DNA from: Streptomyces bathyalis
GTDB taxonomy: Bacteria; Actinomycetota; Actinomycetes; Streptomycetales; Streptomycetaceae
Assembly (NCBI RefSeq): GCF_015910445.1
Contig: NZ_CP048882.1
Location: 3,720,001 to 3,784,000 of the forward strand
Length of the DNA stretch: 64,000 nucleotides
Direction of reading: 5' to 3'
The notes under the pieces are model-generated. The model saw only the letters and a program-made list of their open reading frames with translations. It had not been told where the DNA came from and searched no databases. Shown here in pieces: positions 31,961 to 40,588 of the stretch. A program made the translations under genes and the position numbers. Position 1 is the first letter of the stretch, and each line of letters opens with the position of its first letter.

Positions 31961-32244
31961 CCATCCGCACACGCACACCCACCCGCAGCCTCACCGCGTG
32001 CGGGCCGCTCGGCCCGGCCGCCCGGGCTCGCGCAAGCGCCAACTGCACCGGGGGGCCGACGGCGGTCATCGGGCGCCTGCCGCCGGGCCGTTGCCCGGAC
32101 CAGGTGAGGGAGGCACGGGCGCTGACCCGCTGTGCGTCACGTCACACCGCAGGACGGCACCCGGGCACGTCTCTTCACCCGAGCGAAGTCGACCCGGCCT
32201 ACCGGAGAGCGCCGCGGCCACCGCCCCCTTACGTGCGAGCACGG
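31961..32244. other. intergenic region before the photolyase stop
   Basis: GC-rich DNA between the tandem duplication and the end of the converging photolyase gene. I see no supported gene; frames that run through it are shadows lacking domain content. Confidence 0.4.
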
Positions 32245-33606
32245 TCACCGATCCCGCGCCCGCAGAAAGCGTTCCGCACCGTCCGACAGGTCCACCAGCG
32301 GCTCGGGATAGTCCAGCCCCGCCCGCTCCCGCGCGGGCAGCTTCCACGGCCGGTGCACGGCGGAGCCTTCGACACCGGCGAGTTCGGGGACCCAGCGGCG
32401 CACGTAGTCCCCGTGCGGATCGAAGCGTTTGGCCTGCGTGAGCGGGTTCAGCACGCGGTTCGGCCGGGTGTCGTTGCCCGTGCCCGCCACCCACTGCCAG
32501 TTGAGCTGGTTGTTCGCCACGTCGCCGTCGACGAGCAGGTCGAGGAAGTGGCGGGCGCCGACGCGCCAGTCCGTGTACAGCGTCTTGGTGAGGAAGCTCG
32601 CCGCCAGCAGCCGTGCCCGGTTGTGCATCCACCCCTCGTGGAGCAGCTGCCGCATCGCCGCGTCGACGAGCGGGTAGCCGGTGCGTCCCTCCCGCCAGGC
32701 AGCGATCTCCTCCCCGTCGTGCCGCCATCGGTCGCCGCGGGGCCGGTAGTCCTCCTGGGAGGCGCGGGGCCGGGCGGCGAGGACCTGGTGGTGGAAGTCC
32801 CGCCACGCCAGCTGCCGTACGAAGGCGTCGGGCCCCTCGCCCCCTGTCTCCGAGGCCCTGTGGACGAGTTCCACCGCCGAGACCGTGCCGAAGTGCAGAT
32901 GCGGCGACAGACGCGAGGTGGCGTCCCCCGCCAGGTCGTCGTGGTTCTCGGCGTACGCCTTCATCCCCGACTTCCGCCATGCATCGAAGCGCGCGCGGCC
33001 CTCCTTCTCACCGCCCGCGGCCAGCCCCGGCGACACCCCCGTCACGTCCGGACGCGAGGGCAGCGCGGCGGAGCGGGGGCCTTCCGGCACGCGCACCCTT
33101 CGGGGCGCCCGCAGCACCGGACGCAGCCTCTTCGCCGCCCAGCGCCGGAAGTAGGGCGTGAAGACCGCGAAGTGGTCCCGGCCCTGAGGCGTGACCTCGC
33201 CCGGAGGGAGCGCGGTGACGACGGCGTCGTGCACGCACAACTCCCGGCCGCCGGAGGCCAGGAGCCGCTGGAGCCGCTCCTCGCGGCGCTGCGCGTAGCC
33301 GCTGACGTCTCCCGCCACATGGACCTGCCGTGCGCCGCACTCCGCCGCGACCGCGCAGGTCTCCTCCGCCACGTCGCCGGTGCGCAGCACCAGCCGGCCG
33401 CCGCGCTCCCGCAGCGCCGCGTCGAGGTCGGCGAGGCAGTCCGCGAGGAACGCACGCCGGTTGGGTGCGTCGAAGCCCGCTGCCCGCACGCCTTCGTCGA
33501 TGACGAACAGCGGCACCACCTCGTCCGCCGCGTCGAGAGCGGCGCGCAGCACCGGGTTGTCGTGGATCCGCAGATCCGCGGTGAACAGGGCCACGGAAGC
33601 GCTCAT
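32245..33606 (-). CDS. phr: deoxyribodipyrimidine photolyase
   Basis: A 453-residue photolyase of the cryptochrome/photolyase family, which uses blue light and FADH- to split cyclobutane pyrimidine dimers. The N-terminal Rossmann domain begins SVALFTADLRIHDNPVLRAAL. The FAD domain has LSPHLHFGTVSAVELVH, WRDFHHQVL, TGYPLVDAAMRQL, WMHNRARLLAASFLTK, and NWQWVAGTGNDTRPNRVLNP, where Trp and Asn contact FAD. ATG start. It lies 103 bases from the MMPL gene on the same strand. Confidence 0.93.
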   Translation of the reverse strand: MSASVALFTADLRIHDNPVLRAALDAADEVVPLFVIDEGVRAAGFDAPNRRAFLADCLADLDAALRERGGRLVLRTGDVAEETCAVAAECGARQVHVAGDVSGYAQRREERLQRLLASGGRELCVHDAVVTALPPGEVTPQGRDHFAVFTPYFRRWAAKRLRPVLRAPRRVRVPEGPRSAALPSRPDVTGVSPGLAAGGEKEGRARFDAWRKSGMKAYAENHDDLAGDATSRLSPHLHFGTVSAVELVHRASETGGEGPDAFVRQLAWRDFHHQVLAARPRASQEDYRPRGDRWRHDGEEIAAWREGRTGYPLVDAAMRQLLHEGWMHNRARLLAASFLTKTLYTDWRVGARHFLDLLVDGDVANNQLNWQWVAGTGNDTRPNRVLNPLTQAKRFDPHGDYVRRWVPELAGVEGSAVHRPWKLPARERAGLDYPEPLVDLSDGAERFLRARDR

Positions 33607-33709
33607 GCGCAGTCGTCCTTCCTGCGGTGCGATGCGGCCGGCGTGTGGGGACCGGGTGCCCCGAGGTGCCCCGTTATGTCCGGCGCCAGCTCACCACGCG
33701 CGCCCCGTT

Positions 33710-35866
33710 TCAGCCGCGACGGCGCAGCGCCCCCGGCCACCACACGGCCGGGCCGATGTCGCGTGCGAGCGCGGGCACCAGCAGCGAGCGGACGACGAGC
33801 GTGTCGAGCAGCACCCCGAAGGCGACGATGAAGGCGATCTGGACGAGGAAGGACAGCGGGATGACGACCAGTGCCGCGAAGGTCGCCGCGAGCACCACAC
33901 CGGCGGAGGTGATGACGCCGCCGGTGGCGGTCAGGCCTCGGCGGATGCCCGACCGGGTGCCGTGCAGCTGGGCCTCCTCGCGTACGCGTGTGAGCAGGAA
34001 GATGTTGTAGTCCACGCCCAGCGCGACGAGGAAGACGAAGCCGTAGAGCGGCACCGAGGCGTCCGTGCCGGTGAAGTCCAGGAGATGGTTGAAGACCAGC
34101 GCGGCGACTCCCAGCGTGGCCAGGAAGTTGAGCGCGACGGTGGCCACCAGCACCACCGGGATGACCAGCGCTCGCAGCAGTATCGTCAGGATCACGAAGA
34201 TGATCAGCAGCACGACGGGGACGATGAGCGCCCGGTCGTCCTCGGCGGTCGTCTGGATGTCGTGCTGCTGCGCCGTGTAGCCGCCCACCAGGGCGTGTGC
34301 TCCCGGCACCGCGTGCACGGACGAACGCAGCCGGTCCACCGTCCGCTTGGCCTCGTCGCTGGAGGCGCCTGCCTCGAGCGTGGAGTCGATGAGCACCCGG
34401 CCGTCCTTCACGAGCGGTTCGCCCTGCCCCGGACGCCCCGACTCCGTGAGCGGTGCGGCGCTCGCGACCCCCTCCGTGCGGTCCGCGGCACGGGTCACCT
34501 CCCGCACCTTGCCTGCGTCCGCGATGACGACGGCCGGGTTGCCGGAGCCCCCGGGGAAGTGGTCGCTGAGCGTGCGCTGCCCCACGACGGAAGGCTCGTC
34601 CTTGACGAAGATCTCGTCGATGGGGACGCCGTGCGAGGTCAACTGCGGTGAGAACGCGGCACAGGCGATGAGCGCCACGAGGGTGCTCGCCCAGATGCGG
34701 CGCGGCATGCGGTCGACACGGGTGGCGATGCGGCCCCACACGCCGTGCGCGGGGGCGGCGGCCACGTCTCCGTCGCCGTTGACCGCGGCGCCCTCGGTGT
34801 CCCGGCCCGCACCGCTGCCGTCCTCGCCGTCGACGGGCCTGGTGGCGGGCTCGGGCCGTGCGGGCCAGTAGGCGGCCCGGCCCACGAGCACGAGCGTCGC
34901 CGGCAGGAAGGTGAGCGTGCTGATGACGGCGCAGACGATGCCGATGGCGCCGACGGGCCCCAGCGCGCGGTTGTTCGTGAGGTCGCTCAGCAGCAGGGCG
35001 AGCAGCCCGAGTGCGACGGTGGCGGCGCTGGCCGTGATCGCGCCGAAGGAGCGGCGCAGCGCGGCGCGCATGGCGGCGAACCGTTCGCCGTGCCTGGAGA
35101 GTTCCTCGCGGAAGCGTGCGGAGAGCAGCAGCGCGTAGTCCGTGGCCGCGCCGATGACCAGGATGGAGAGGATCCCCTGCACCTGCCCGTCGACGCTGAC
35201 GATGCCCTCCTGGGCCAGCTCGTACACGACGGCGCACGCGAGGGAGAGCCCGAGCACAGCACCGAGGATGATGACGATCGGCAGCAGGACGCTGCGGTAG
35301 ACGAGCAGCAGGATCAGCAGCACGACGATGAGGGCGACGACGAGCAGGATGCCGTCGATCCCGGCGAACGCGTCGGACAGATCGGCCTGGGTCGCCGCCG
35401 GCCCGGTGACCTGCGCCTTCGTCCCCTCGACGCGGCCTGCCCGGTCGCGTACGTCGTCGAGCACGCCCGGAAGCGCGTGGTCGAGGCCGGAGCGGATCTG
35501 CACGGCGCCCTGCAGCGCGCGTCCGTCCTTGCTGGGCACGGCCGGCGAGGGCGTGCCGACGATGCCGTGGCTGCCCTTGAGCGAGGCCAGAGCGCGGGTC
35601 GCGGCCTCCCGCTGCTGCGGCTGGATCTTCCCTTCCCGCGCCGTCCAGACGACCACCGCGGGCATCGTCTCGTCCTGCTGGAAGCTCTTCTGCGCGTCGA
35701 TGACCTTGGTGGACTCGGCGCTCTGCGGCAGGAAGGAGGCCGGGTCGTTGTCCGCCACGTCGCTGAGCTTGCCTGCGTACGGGCCGAGCAGACCGCCGAG
35801 CACGAGCCAGACGACGAGCAGGAGGGCCGGGGTGATCCAGCGGGTGGCGCGCTGTGCGGACGGCAT
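33710..35866 (-). CDS. MMPL family RND-type transporter
   Basis: A 718-residue transporter with two MMPL halves, each with a large outer loop and a cluster of about six helices. Visible features are an N-terminal helix ITPALLLVVWLVLGGLLG, ADNDPASFLPQSAESTKV (the loop signature), GAATDYALLLSARFREEL in the first half and ALGVDYNIFLLTRVREEA in the second, the paired Asp-Tyr motifs of proton coupling. Family members export lipids, siderophores or drugs using the proton gradient. It has no visible regulator next door. The substrate is unknown. Confidence 0.92.
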   Translation of the reverse strand: MPSAQRATRWITPALLLVVWLVLGGLLGPYAGKLSDVADNDPASFLPQSAESTKVIDAQKSFQQDETMPAVVVWTAREGKIQPQQREAATRALASLKGSHGIVGTPSPAVPSKDGRALQGAVQIRSGLDHALPGVLDDVRDRAGRVEGTKAQVTGPAATQADLSDAFAGIDGILLVVALIVVLLILLLVYRSVLLPIVIILGAVLGLSLACAVVYELAQEGIVSVDGQVQGILSILVIGAATDYALLLSARFREELSRHGERFAAMRAALRRSFGAITASAATVALGLLALLLSDLTNNRALGPVGAIGIVCAVISTLTFLPATLVLVGRAAYWPARPEPATRPVDGEDGSGAGRDTEGAAVNGDGDVAAAPAHGVWGRIATRVDRMPRRIWASTLVALIACAAFSPQLTSHGVPIDEIFVKDEPSVVGQRTLSDHFPGGSGNPAVVIADAGKVREVTRAADRTEGVASAAPLTESGRPGQGEPLVKDGRVLIDSTLEAGASSDEAKRTVDRLRSSVHAVPGAHALVGGYTAQQHDIQTTAEDDRALIVPVVLLIIFVILTILLRALVIPVVLVATVALNFLATLGVAALVFNHLLDFTGTDASVPLYGFVFLVALGVDYNIFLLTRVREEAQLHGTRSGIRRGLTATGGVITSAGVVLAATFAALVVIPLSFLVQIAFIVAFGVLLDTLVVRSLLVPALARDIGPAVWWPGALRRRG

Positions 35867-36315
35867 CTGTTGTTCCTCGTGGGCCGGGGCGGGACGGGCG
35901 CTGAGGCGGGAAGGGCACTGAGTCGGGACCGGGCGGCGACGGGCTCTGGGCGGACGTGACGGCGGACGTGACGGCGGACGTGACGGAGGACGTGACGGAG
36001 GACGTGACGGAGGACGACGGGACGGAACCAGCTGCGGACGGCGAAGGACGATCGCCGTCCTGCGAGCTTACGCAGCGCCGCCACGGCGGCGCCCGGCCGC
36101 CCCCGGGCTCCCCCGCATCGTCAAGTGCTGCCGCCTGCTTGCCCGTTGTGCGCCGCGTCCCCGCCGCCGTGCCGCCCGCGCGTCACTCGTACCGGTAACC
36201 CGGAAGCGTCCCGCCGGACGCGCGCGGGCCGGCGGGCATCCGCTCTGCCCGCCGGCCCGCTGTTGCGTCGCGACCGGCCGTCTCCTCGGCCCTTCGTTCC
36301 TGCGGTGGCCGGGTT
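35867..36315. other. intergenic region with a 12-bp tandem repeat
   Basis: No gene is supported in this 449-base gap. It presumably holds the MMPL promoter (minus strand). Five 12-bp repeats at 35952-36011 are its main feature. Confidence 0.5.
35952..36011. repeat. 12-bp minisatellite, five copies
   Basis: The unit GGACGTGACGGC/A occurs five times in a row, and a partial sixth (GGACGACGGG) runs to about 36021. The last base of the unit switches from C to A after the second copy. It sits about 90 bases upstream of the MMPL start, so copy number could affect its expression. Confidence 0.9.
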
Positions 36316-37071
36316 CTAGTGGCCGCGCTTCCTTGCCTTCGTCTCGGCGTCCTTGGCCTCCTTGGCCTTCGCCTCGACCTCGGGGTCCAGCTGCCCGTCA
36401 CCGGCCCGGCGTTCGGCGGCGGCACCTCCGCCGACCGACGACAGCGGAGCCCGGTCGCCGACCTCCGTGGCCTCGGGCGGCTCGACGAGCCAGTCGGGGT
36501 TGGCCTGCTTGTCCCACCAGCGCCAGGCGGCGTAGGCGCCGCCCGCCAGCAGGCCCAGCAGTCCGAGCCGCTTGGCAAGACGTCCTCGGCGCGCACGCTT
36601 CTCACGCTTGCGCACGAGCTTCTCGATCTCCCTGGCCGACACCTGCCCCCGCAGGGCGGCGAATGCCGCGGCACTGCGGGACGCGGCTTCCTCCCGCACC
36701 GGCCCCGAGGCGCTGCGGGCGTCCGCGACGGCGCTCTCGATGCGCGGCGCGGCGTAGTCGGTGGCCTTGCGGGCGGCCTTGCGGGTGCGCTTGGCGGCCT
36801 TGGTCGCGGCCCTGTCGAGTTCGGGCGGAAGGCTCTTCCGGGCCTTGGCGATACGGGGCACGACGAGCTGGTCGTATCCGTCGCGTGCTGAGGACCGGGC
36901 CTGCCGCGCGGCGTGCGAGACCTTCGGCCCCAGCCGCTCACCCGCCTCGTGCGCGTACTGCACTGCGGCGTCCCTGGCACTCTCTGCGTAGGGTGCCATG
37001 ACCTCCGCTGCGTGCCGCACGCTTTCCTTGGTGTTCCCGGTCGCGGCGCGCACGGTGTCCATGCGGGTCAC
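36316..37071 (-). CDS. DUF5324 family protein
   Basis: A 251-residue protein. The first 150 residues are amphipathic and rich in Ala, Lys and Arg, with repeated helices such as ESARDAAVQYAHEAGERLG and AATKAAKRTRKAARKATDY. One likely membrane segment (RLAKRLGLLGLLAGGAYAAW) is followed by an acidic and charged tail ending KARKRGH. It resembles DUF5324 proteins found at this place in Streptomyces, upstream of and divergent from the cyclophilin. The function is unknown. Confidence 0.8.
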   Translation of the reverse strand: MTRMDTVRAATGNTKESVRHAAEVMAPYAESARDAAVQYAHEAGERLGPKVSHAARQARSSARDGYDQLVVPRIAKARKSLPPELDRAATKAAKRTRKAARKATDYAAPRIESAVADARSASGPVREEAASRSAAAFAALRGQVSAREIEKLVRKREKRARRGRLAKRLGLLGLLAGGAYAAWRWWDKQANPDWLVEPPEATEVGDRAPLSSVGGGAAAERRAGDGQLDPEVEAKAKEAKDAETKARKRGH

Positions 37072-37277
37072 AGGTACCTCCTCCTCGGTGGCGTGTCACG
37101 GGCTGGTGGGTCCTCCCCCGGACACAGTGTCGTTTTCCACCCGTTTCGAAGATCATGCCTGGCTGCGTCCACTCAAGCCCGTTGCGTGGGGGCATCCGGG
37201 TCACCCGCACGTGCTCGCGGCCGCCCCGGTACGTGGCAGGATCGGACGGGTCAACGCAGACAGATGGAAGGTAGATC

Positions 37278-37805
37278 GTGGCCGAGCAGCTCTACGCCAC
37301 CCTGAAGACCAATCACGGCGACATCGAGGTACAGCTCTTCCCGAACCACGCGCCGAAGACGGTCAAGAACTTCGTCGAGCTCGCAGAGGGCTCGCGTGAA
37401 TGGACCCACCCGGAGACCGGCCAGAAGACGACCGGCAAGCTCTACGACGGAACCGTCTTCCACCGTGTGATCAGCGGATTCATGATCCAGGGCGGTGACC
37501 CGCTGGGCAACGGCACGGGTGGCCCGGGATACGAGTTCGGGGACGAGATCCACCCGGACCTCGCCTTCAGCAAGCCGTACCTGCTTGCCATGGCGAACGC
37601 CGGCCCGGGCACGAACGGTTCGCAGTTCTTCATCACCGTCGGCGCCACAGCCTGGCTCACCGGCAAGCACACCATCTTCGGCGAGGTCACGGATGCCGCC
37701 TCCCAGAAGGTCGTGGACACCATCGCGGGAATCCAGACCAACCCGCGCACCGACCGGCCCGTGCAGGACGTCGTCCTGGAGTCGGTCACCATCGAGCGCC
37801 GCTGA
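37278..37805 (+). CDS. ppiA: peptidyl-prolyl cis-trans isomerase (cyclophilin)
   Basis: A 175-residue cytosolic cyclophilin without signal peptide, catalysing proline isomerisation. The active-site motifs FHRVISGFMIQGGDPLG, MANAGPGTNGSQFFIT and WLTGKHTIFGEV are complete, including the catalytic Arg, Phe, Gln and His. GTG start with GGAAGG upstream. It is conserved beside the rhomboid and crgA genes in Streptomyces. A perfect inverted repeat follows at 37843-37894. Confidence 0.96.
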   Translation: MAEQLYATLKTNHGDIEVQLFPNHAPKTVKNFVELAEGSREWTHPETGQKTTGKLYDGTVFHRVISGFMIQGGDPLGNGTGGPGYEFGDEIHPDLAFSKPYLLAMANAGPGTNGSQFFITVGATAWLTGKHTIFGEVTDAASQKVVDTIAGIQTNPRTDRPVQDVVLESVTIERR

Positions 37806-37842
37806 GGCGGGCGTTCTCTCCGGCGAGGGCGCGGCCCCGCCG

Positions 37843-37894
37843 GGAACTGTTCCGCCCCGCCTGACCGTAGGAGAAGACGAGGCGGAACAGTTCC
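37843..37894 (+). terminator. 14-bp perfect inverted repeat after cyclophilin gene
   Basis: GGAACTGTTCCGCC (37843-37856) and GGCGGAACAGTTCC (37881-37894) are exact reverse complements with a 24-base spacer. Each arm itself contains the palindrome GGAACTGTTCC. It may be the ppiA terminator, or an operator for the rhomboid gene, which starts 39 bases later. Confidence 0.6.
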
Positions 37895-37932
37895 GCACGA
37901 CGTGAGACCGGGACGAGGGGGAGGGAAGGGCC

Positions 37933-38814
37933 GTGGAGGACCAGCACCGGACGGAACCGCGGGTGACGTACTGCTACCGGCACCCGGACCGGGAGACCGG
38001 CATCAGCTGTGTCCGCTGCGAGCGCCCCATATGTCCTGAATGTATGGTCCCGGCCTCCGTCGGATTCCAGTGCCCCGAGTGCGTGAAGTCGGGATCCGGC
38101 ACCGGTCACTCGCCGTCCGCGAGTGCGCCGCGCACGATAGCGGGCGGGGTGATCGCCGCCGACCGCCGCCTGATCACCAAGATCCTGCTGGGCATCAACG
38201 CGGCCGTCTTCGTCGCGGTCCTCATCGCGGGCGACCGGCTGGTCAACGGCCTGCTTCTGTTCGGCCAGGCGGTCACCGAACCGTACGGGCCGGTCGAAGG
38301 CGTGGCGGAGGGACAGTGGTACCGGCTGCTGACCTCGATGTTCCTGCACCAGGAGGTCTGGCACATCGCGATGAACATGCTGGGCCTGTGGTTCCTGGGC
38401 CCGCCGCTCGAGGCGGCGCTCGGACGCCTGCGCTTCAGCGCGCTCTATCTGCTCTCCGGGCTGGGCGGCAGCGCCCTGACCTTCCTGGTCTCCGCTCCAG
38501 GACAGGCCTCGCTCGGTGCGTCCGGTGCGATCTTCGGGCTCTTCGGTGCGACGGCCGTGCTCATGCGCCGCCTGAACTACGACATGCGGCCCATCCTGAT
38601 CCTGCTCGGCATCAACCTGGTCTTCACCTTCACCTGGCAGGGCATCTCCTGGCAGGCGCACATCGGCGGACTGGTCGTGGGCGCGCTGATCGCGTACGCC
38701 ATGGTGCACGCGCCGCGGAAGAACCGTCTGCTGGTGCAGTACGGCTCGTGCGCGGTGATGGCGCTGCTGATCGTGGCGGCGTGCCTCGTACGGACGCTCC
38801 AGCTGGTGCCCTGA
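37933..38814 (+). CDS. rhomboid family intramembrane serine protease
   Basis: A 293-residue protein from GTG 37933. The N-terminal 45 residues form a small zinc-binding module of the B-box type with Cys and His pairs (YCYRHPDRETGISCVRC and ICPECMVP, then QCPEC). The rhomboid core has six or seven helices: HIAMNMLGLWFLGPPLE holds the oxyanion residues, SLGASGAIFGLFG the catalytic serine, and WQAHIGGLVVGALI the catalytic histidine. It cleaves membrane proteins within the bilayer; the substrate is unknown. The zinc-module fusion is common in actinobacteria. Confidence 0.92.
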   Translation: MEDQHRTEPRVTYCYRHPDRETGISCVRCERPICPECMVPASVGFQCPECVKSGSGTGHSPSASAPRTIAGGVIAADRRLITKILLGINAAVFVAVLIAGDRLVNGLLLFGQAVTEPYGPVEGVAEGQWYRLLTSMFLHQEVWHIAMNMLGLWFLGPPLEAALGRLRFSALYLLSGLGGSALTFLVSAPGQASLGASGAIFGLFGATAVLMRRLNYDMRPILILLGINLVFTFTWQGISWQAHIGGLVVGALIAYAMVHAPRKNRLLVQYGSCAVMALLIVAACLVRTLQLVP

Positions 38815-39175
38815 GTCCTTCCGCCCTCGGAACACCCGCTCTGACCGGGCATTTCGACTCGTTGTCCACAGCACGTTCCGGATCTTGTGCATGGCGTACG
38901 GAACGGCTGTCCAGACTCGCTCAGAGGTACGTTTTCCCTGCACAGGGGCCCCGGGGGCAGTTGAGCTGCAGAAATTACCGATAGTACGGGCGTCAACTCA
39001 CTCAGAGTTATCCACAGATCTTGTGAAAGTTATCCAGCCCTGTGGATCAGGCTGTGGATAACTCGTCGTGCGAGCGGCATCGCAGCACGTGAGCACGCCC
39101 CTCGGGGGAGCGCCCCGGGGCGGAGTCGAACGTCTGCAGGAACCGGCACTCAGCGCGTGCCGGAGAAGGGAGCCG
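38815..39175. other. intergenic region with DnaA-box cluster
   Basis: No gene is supported in this 361-base gap between the rhomboid and crgA stops (convergent genes). Its main content is a group of DnaA boxes at 38862-39062, described separately. No clear intrinsic terminator stands out apart from the inverted pair of boxes. Confidence 0.6.
38862..39062. promoter_or_regulatory. DnaA-box cluster outside oriC
   Basis: TTGTCCACA (38862-38870) and TTATCCACA (39008-39016) are perfect boxes. TTATCCAGC (39030-39038) and TGTGGATCA (39041-39049) are near matches, and TGTGGATAA (39053-39061) is a perfect box in reverse. GTTATCCACA 39007-39016 and TGTGGATAAC 39053-39062 form a 10-bp inverted pair. DnaA-titrating box clusters away from oriC are known in S. 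coelicolor; this fits that class. Confidence 0.75.
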
Positions 39176-39436
39176 CTACTTCCACTGCGTGGAGACGACG
39201 AAGCCCGCAGCGATGAAGCCGAAGCCGACGACGATGTTCCAGGAGCCGAGCGCCTCGACGGGCAGCTTGCTCTGGGTCACGTAGAACAGCACGATCCACG
39301 CGAGCCCGATGAGGAACATGGCCAGCATCAACGGCGCGACCCACCTGCCGCCCGTCGTGCCGAGACTGATCTCGGTCGCCTTCTTCTCCGGGGGCGGAGT
39401 GAAATCTTCCTTTTTGCGGATCCGTGACTTCGGCAC
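39176..39436 (-). CDS. crgA: cell division protein CrgA
   Basis: An 86-residue membrane protein that coordinates FtsZ ring formation with growth and sporulation in Streptomyces. The charged N-terminus [19 protein letters not shown] is followed by two helices, [20 protein letters not shown] and [21 protein letters not shown] start at 39434-39436. Length and layout match the family. It is divergent from the DUF881 gene. Confidence 0.95.
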   Translation of the reverse strand: MPKSRIRKKEDFTPPPEKKATEISLGTTGGRWVAPLMLAMFLIGLAWIVLFYVTQSKLPVEALGSWNIVVGFGFIAAGFVVSTQWK

Positions 39437-39561
39437 GAGAGTCTCTCCTGTCGACGGCTTCCCTTACCGCGATGCCCCTCGGAACGGGGACCCGAGGGGG
39501 ATGTGACGCTGTGGTGGTCCGTTAGCGTAGTGCTTCCCCGCGGTGGAGGGAGACGAGGGTA

Positions 39562-40299
39562 GTGACCAGATTGCGAATCCGTCCTGCACGGCTGGCCACT
39601 CTGGGGGTCTTCGCCCTCGCCGGGCTCATTTTCTGGATCAGTTTCAACACCGCACATGGTACCGATCTGCGATCTGACTCCTCGATGCTGCGGCTGTCCG
39701 ACCTCATTCAGGAACGCAGCCGCAAGAACGCCGAACTCGACTCCTCCGCCGCCGCCGTGCGCAGCCAGGTCGACCGCCTCGCACAGCGCGACAGCGGAAG
39801 CAGCACCGAGGAGAACCGGAAGCTGTCCGGCTTGGAGAAGGACGCCGGCACCAAGAAGGTCTCCGGTGCGGGTCTGACCGTCACCCTCGACGACGCGCCT
39901 CCCAACGCCACCGCCCAGGTCCCCGGAGTGCCCGAGCCGCAGGCCAACGACCTCGTCATCCACCAGCAGGACCTGCAGGCCGTCGTCAACGCGCTCTGGC
40001 AGGGCGGCGCGAAGGGCATCAAGATCATGGACCAGCGCCTGATCTCGACGAGCGCCGTGCGCTGCGTCGGCAACACCCTGATCCTTCAGGGCCGCGTCTA
40101 CTCACCCCCGTACAAGGTGACCGCCGTCGGCGAGCAGGAGCAGCTGCAGAAGGCACTCGACAGCTCGCCCGCGATCCAGAACTACCTCCAGTACGTCGAC
40201 GCGTACGACCTCGGCTGGAAGGTCGACGAGCGCAAGTCCGTGACGCTCCCTGGTTATTCCGGCACCGTCGACCTTCGCTACGCGAAGCCGACCGGGTGA
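39562..40299 (+). CDS. DUF881 family membrane protein
   Basis: A 245-residue protein from GTG 39562. One N-terminal helix (LATLGVFALAGLIFWISF) is followed by a coiled coil near residues 50-75 (LIQERSRKNAELDSSAA) and the DUF881 domain, with GAGLTVTLDDAP, NDLVIHQQDLQAVVNALWQGGAKGI and MDQRLISTSAVRCVGNTL. The family is conserved beside division genes in Gram-positive bacteria (YlxW/YlxX-like in Bacillus). Role unknown, likely linked to division or envelope. Confidence 0.88.
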   Translation: MTRLRIRPARLATLGVFALAGLIFWISFNTAHGTDLRSDSSMLRLSDLIQERSRKNAELDSSAAAVRSQVDRLAQRDSGSSTEENRKLSGLEKDAGTKKVSGAGLTVTLDDAPPNATAQVPGVPEPQANDLVIHQQDLQAVVNALWQGGAKGIKIMDQRLISTSAVRCVGNTLILQGRVYSPPYKVTAVGEQEQLQKALDSSPAIQNYLQYVDAYDLGWKVDERKSVTLPGYSGTVDLRYAKPTG

Positions 40300-40420
40300 A
40301 GCGGGCACGGGCTCGGACGCACTTGACCGACTGGCCCACTTCGCCCTGGCGTGGCCCCGTACTCTGGTGTGCGCGCCCGAAAGGCGAGGACCGACGGTAG
40401 GGAAGGGACGGCACGCAGGG

Positions 40421-40588
40421 ATGTACGGCTGGATCTGGCGGCATCTGCCTGGCAACACGTGGGTGCGGGCGTTCTGCTCGCTCGTGCTGGCGCTCGGGGT
40501 CGTTTTTCTGCTCTTTCAGTACGTCTTCCCCTGGGCGGAGCCGCTGCTGCCGTTCAACGACGTGACCGTCGACGGCGGTGGCAGCTGA
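40421..40588 (+). CDS. small conserved membrane protein
   Basis: A 55-residue protein from ATG 40421, with GGAAGGGA upstream. It begins MYGWIWRHLPGNTWVRAF, then has one hydrophobic helix, SLVLALGVVFLLFQYVFPW, and a short tail with VTVDGGGS. Its TGA overlaps the ATG of the amidotransferase gene (TGATG), so the two are translationally coupled. I do not recognise a function. Confidence 0.78.
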   Translation: MYGWIWRHLPGNTWVRAFCSLVLALGVVFLLFQYVFPWAEPLLPFNDVTVDGGGS

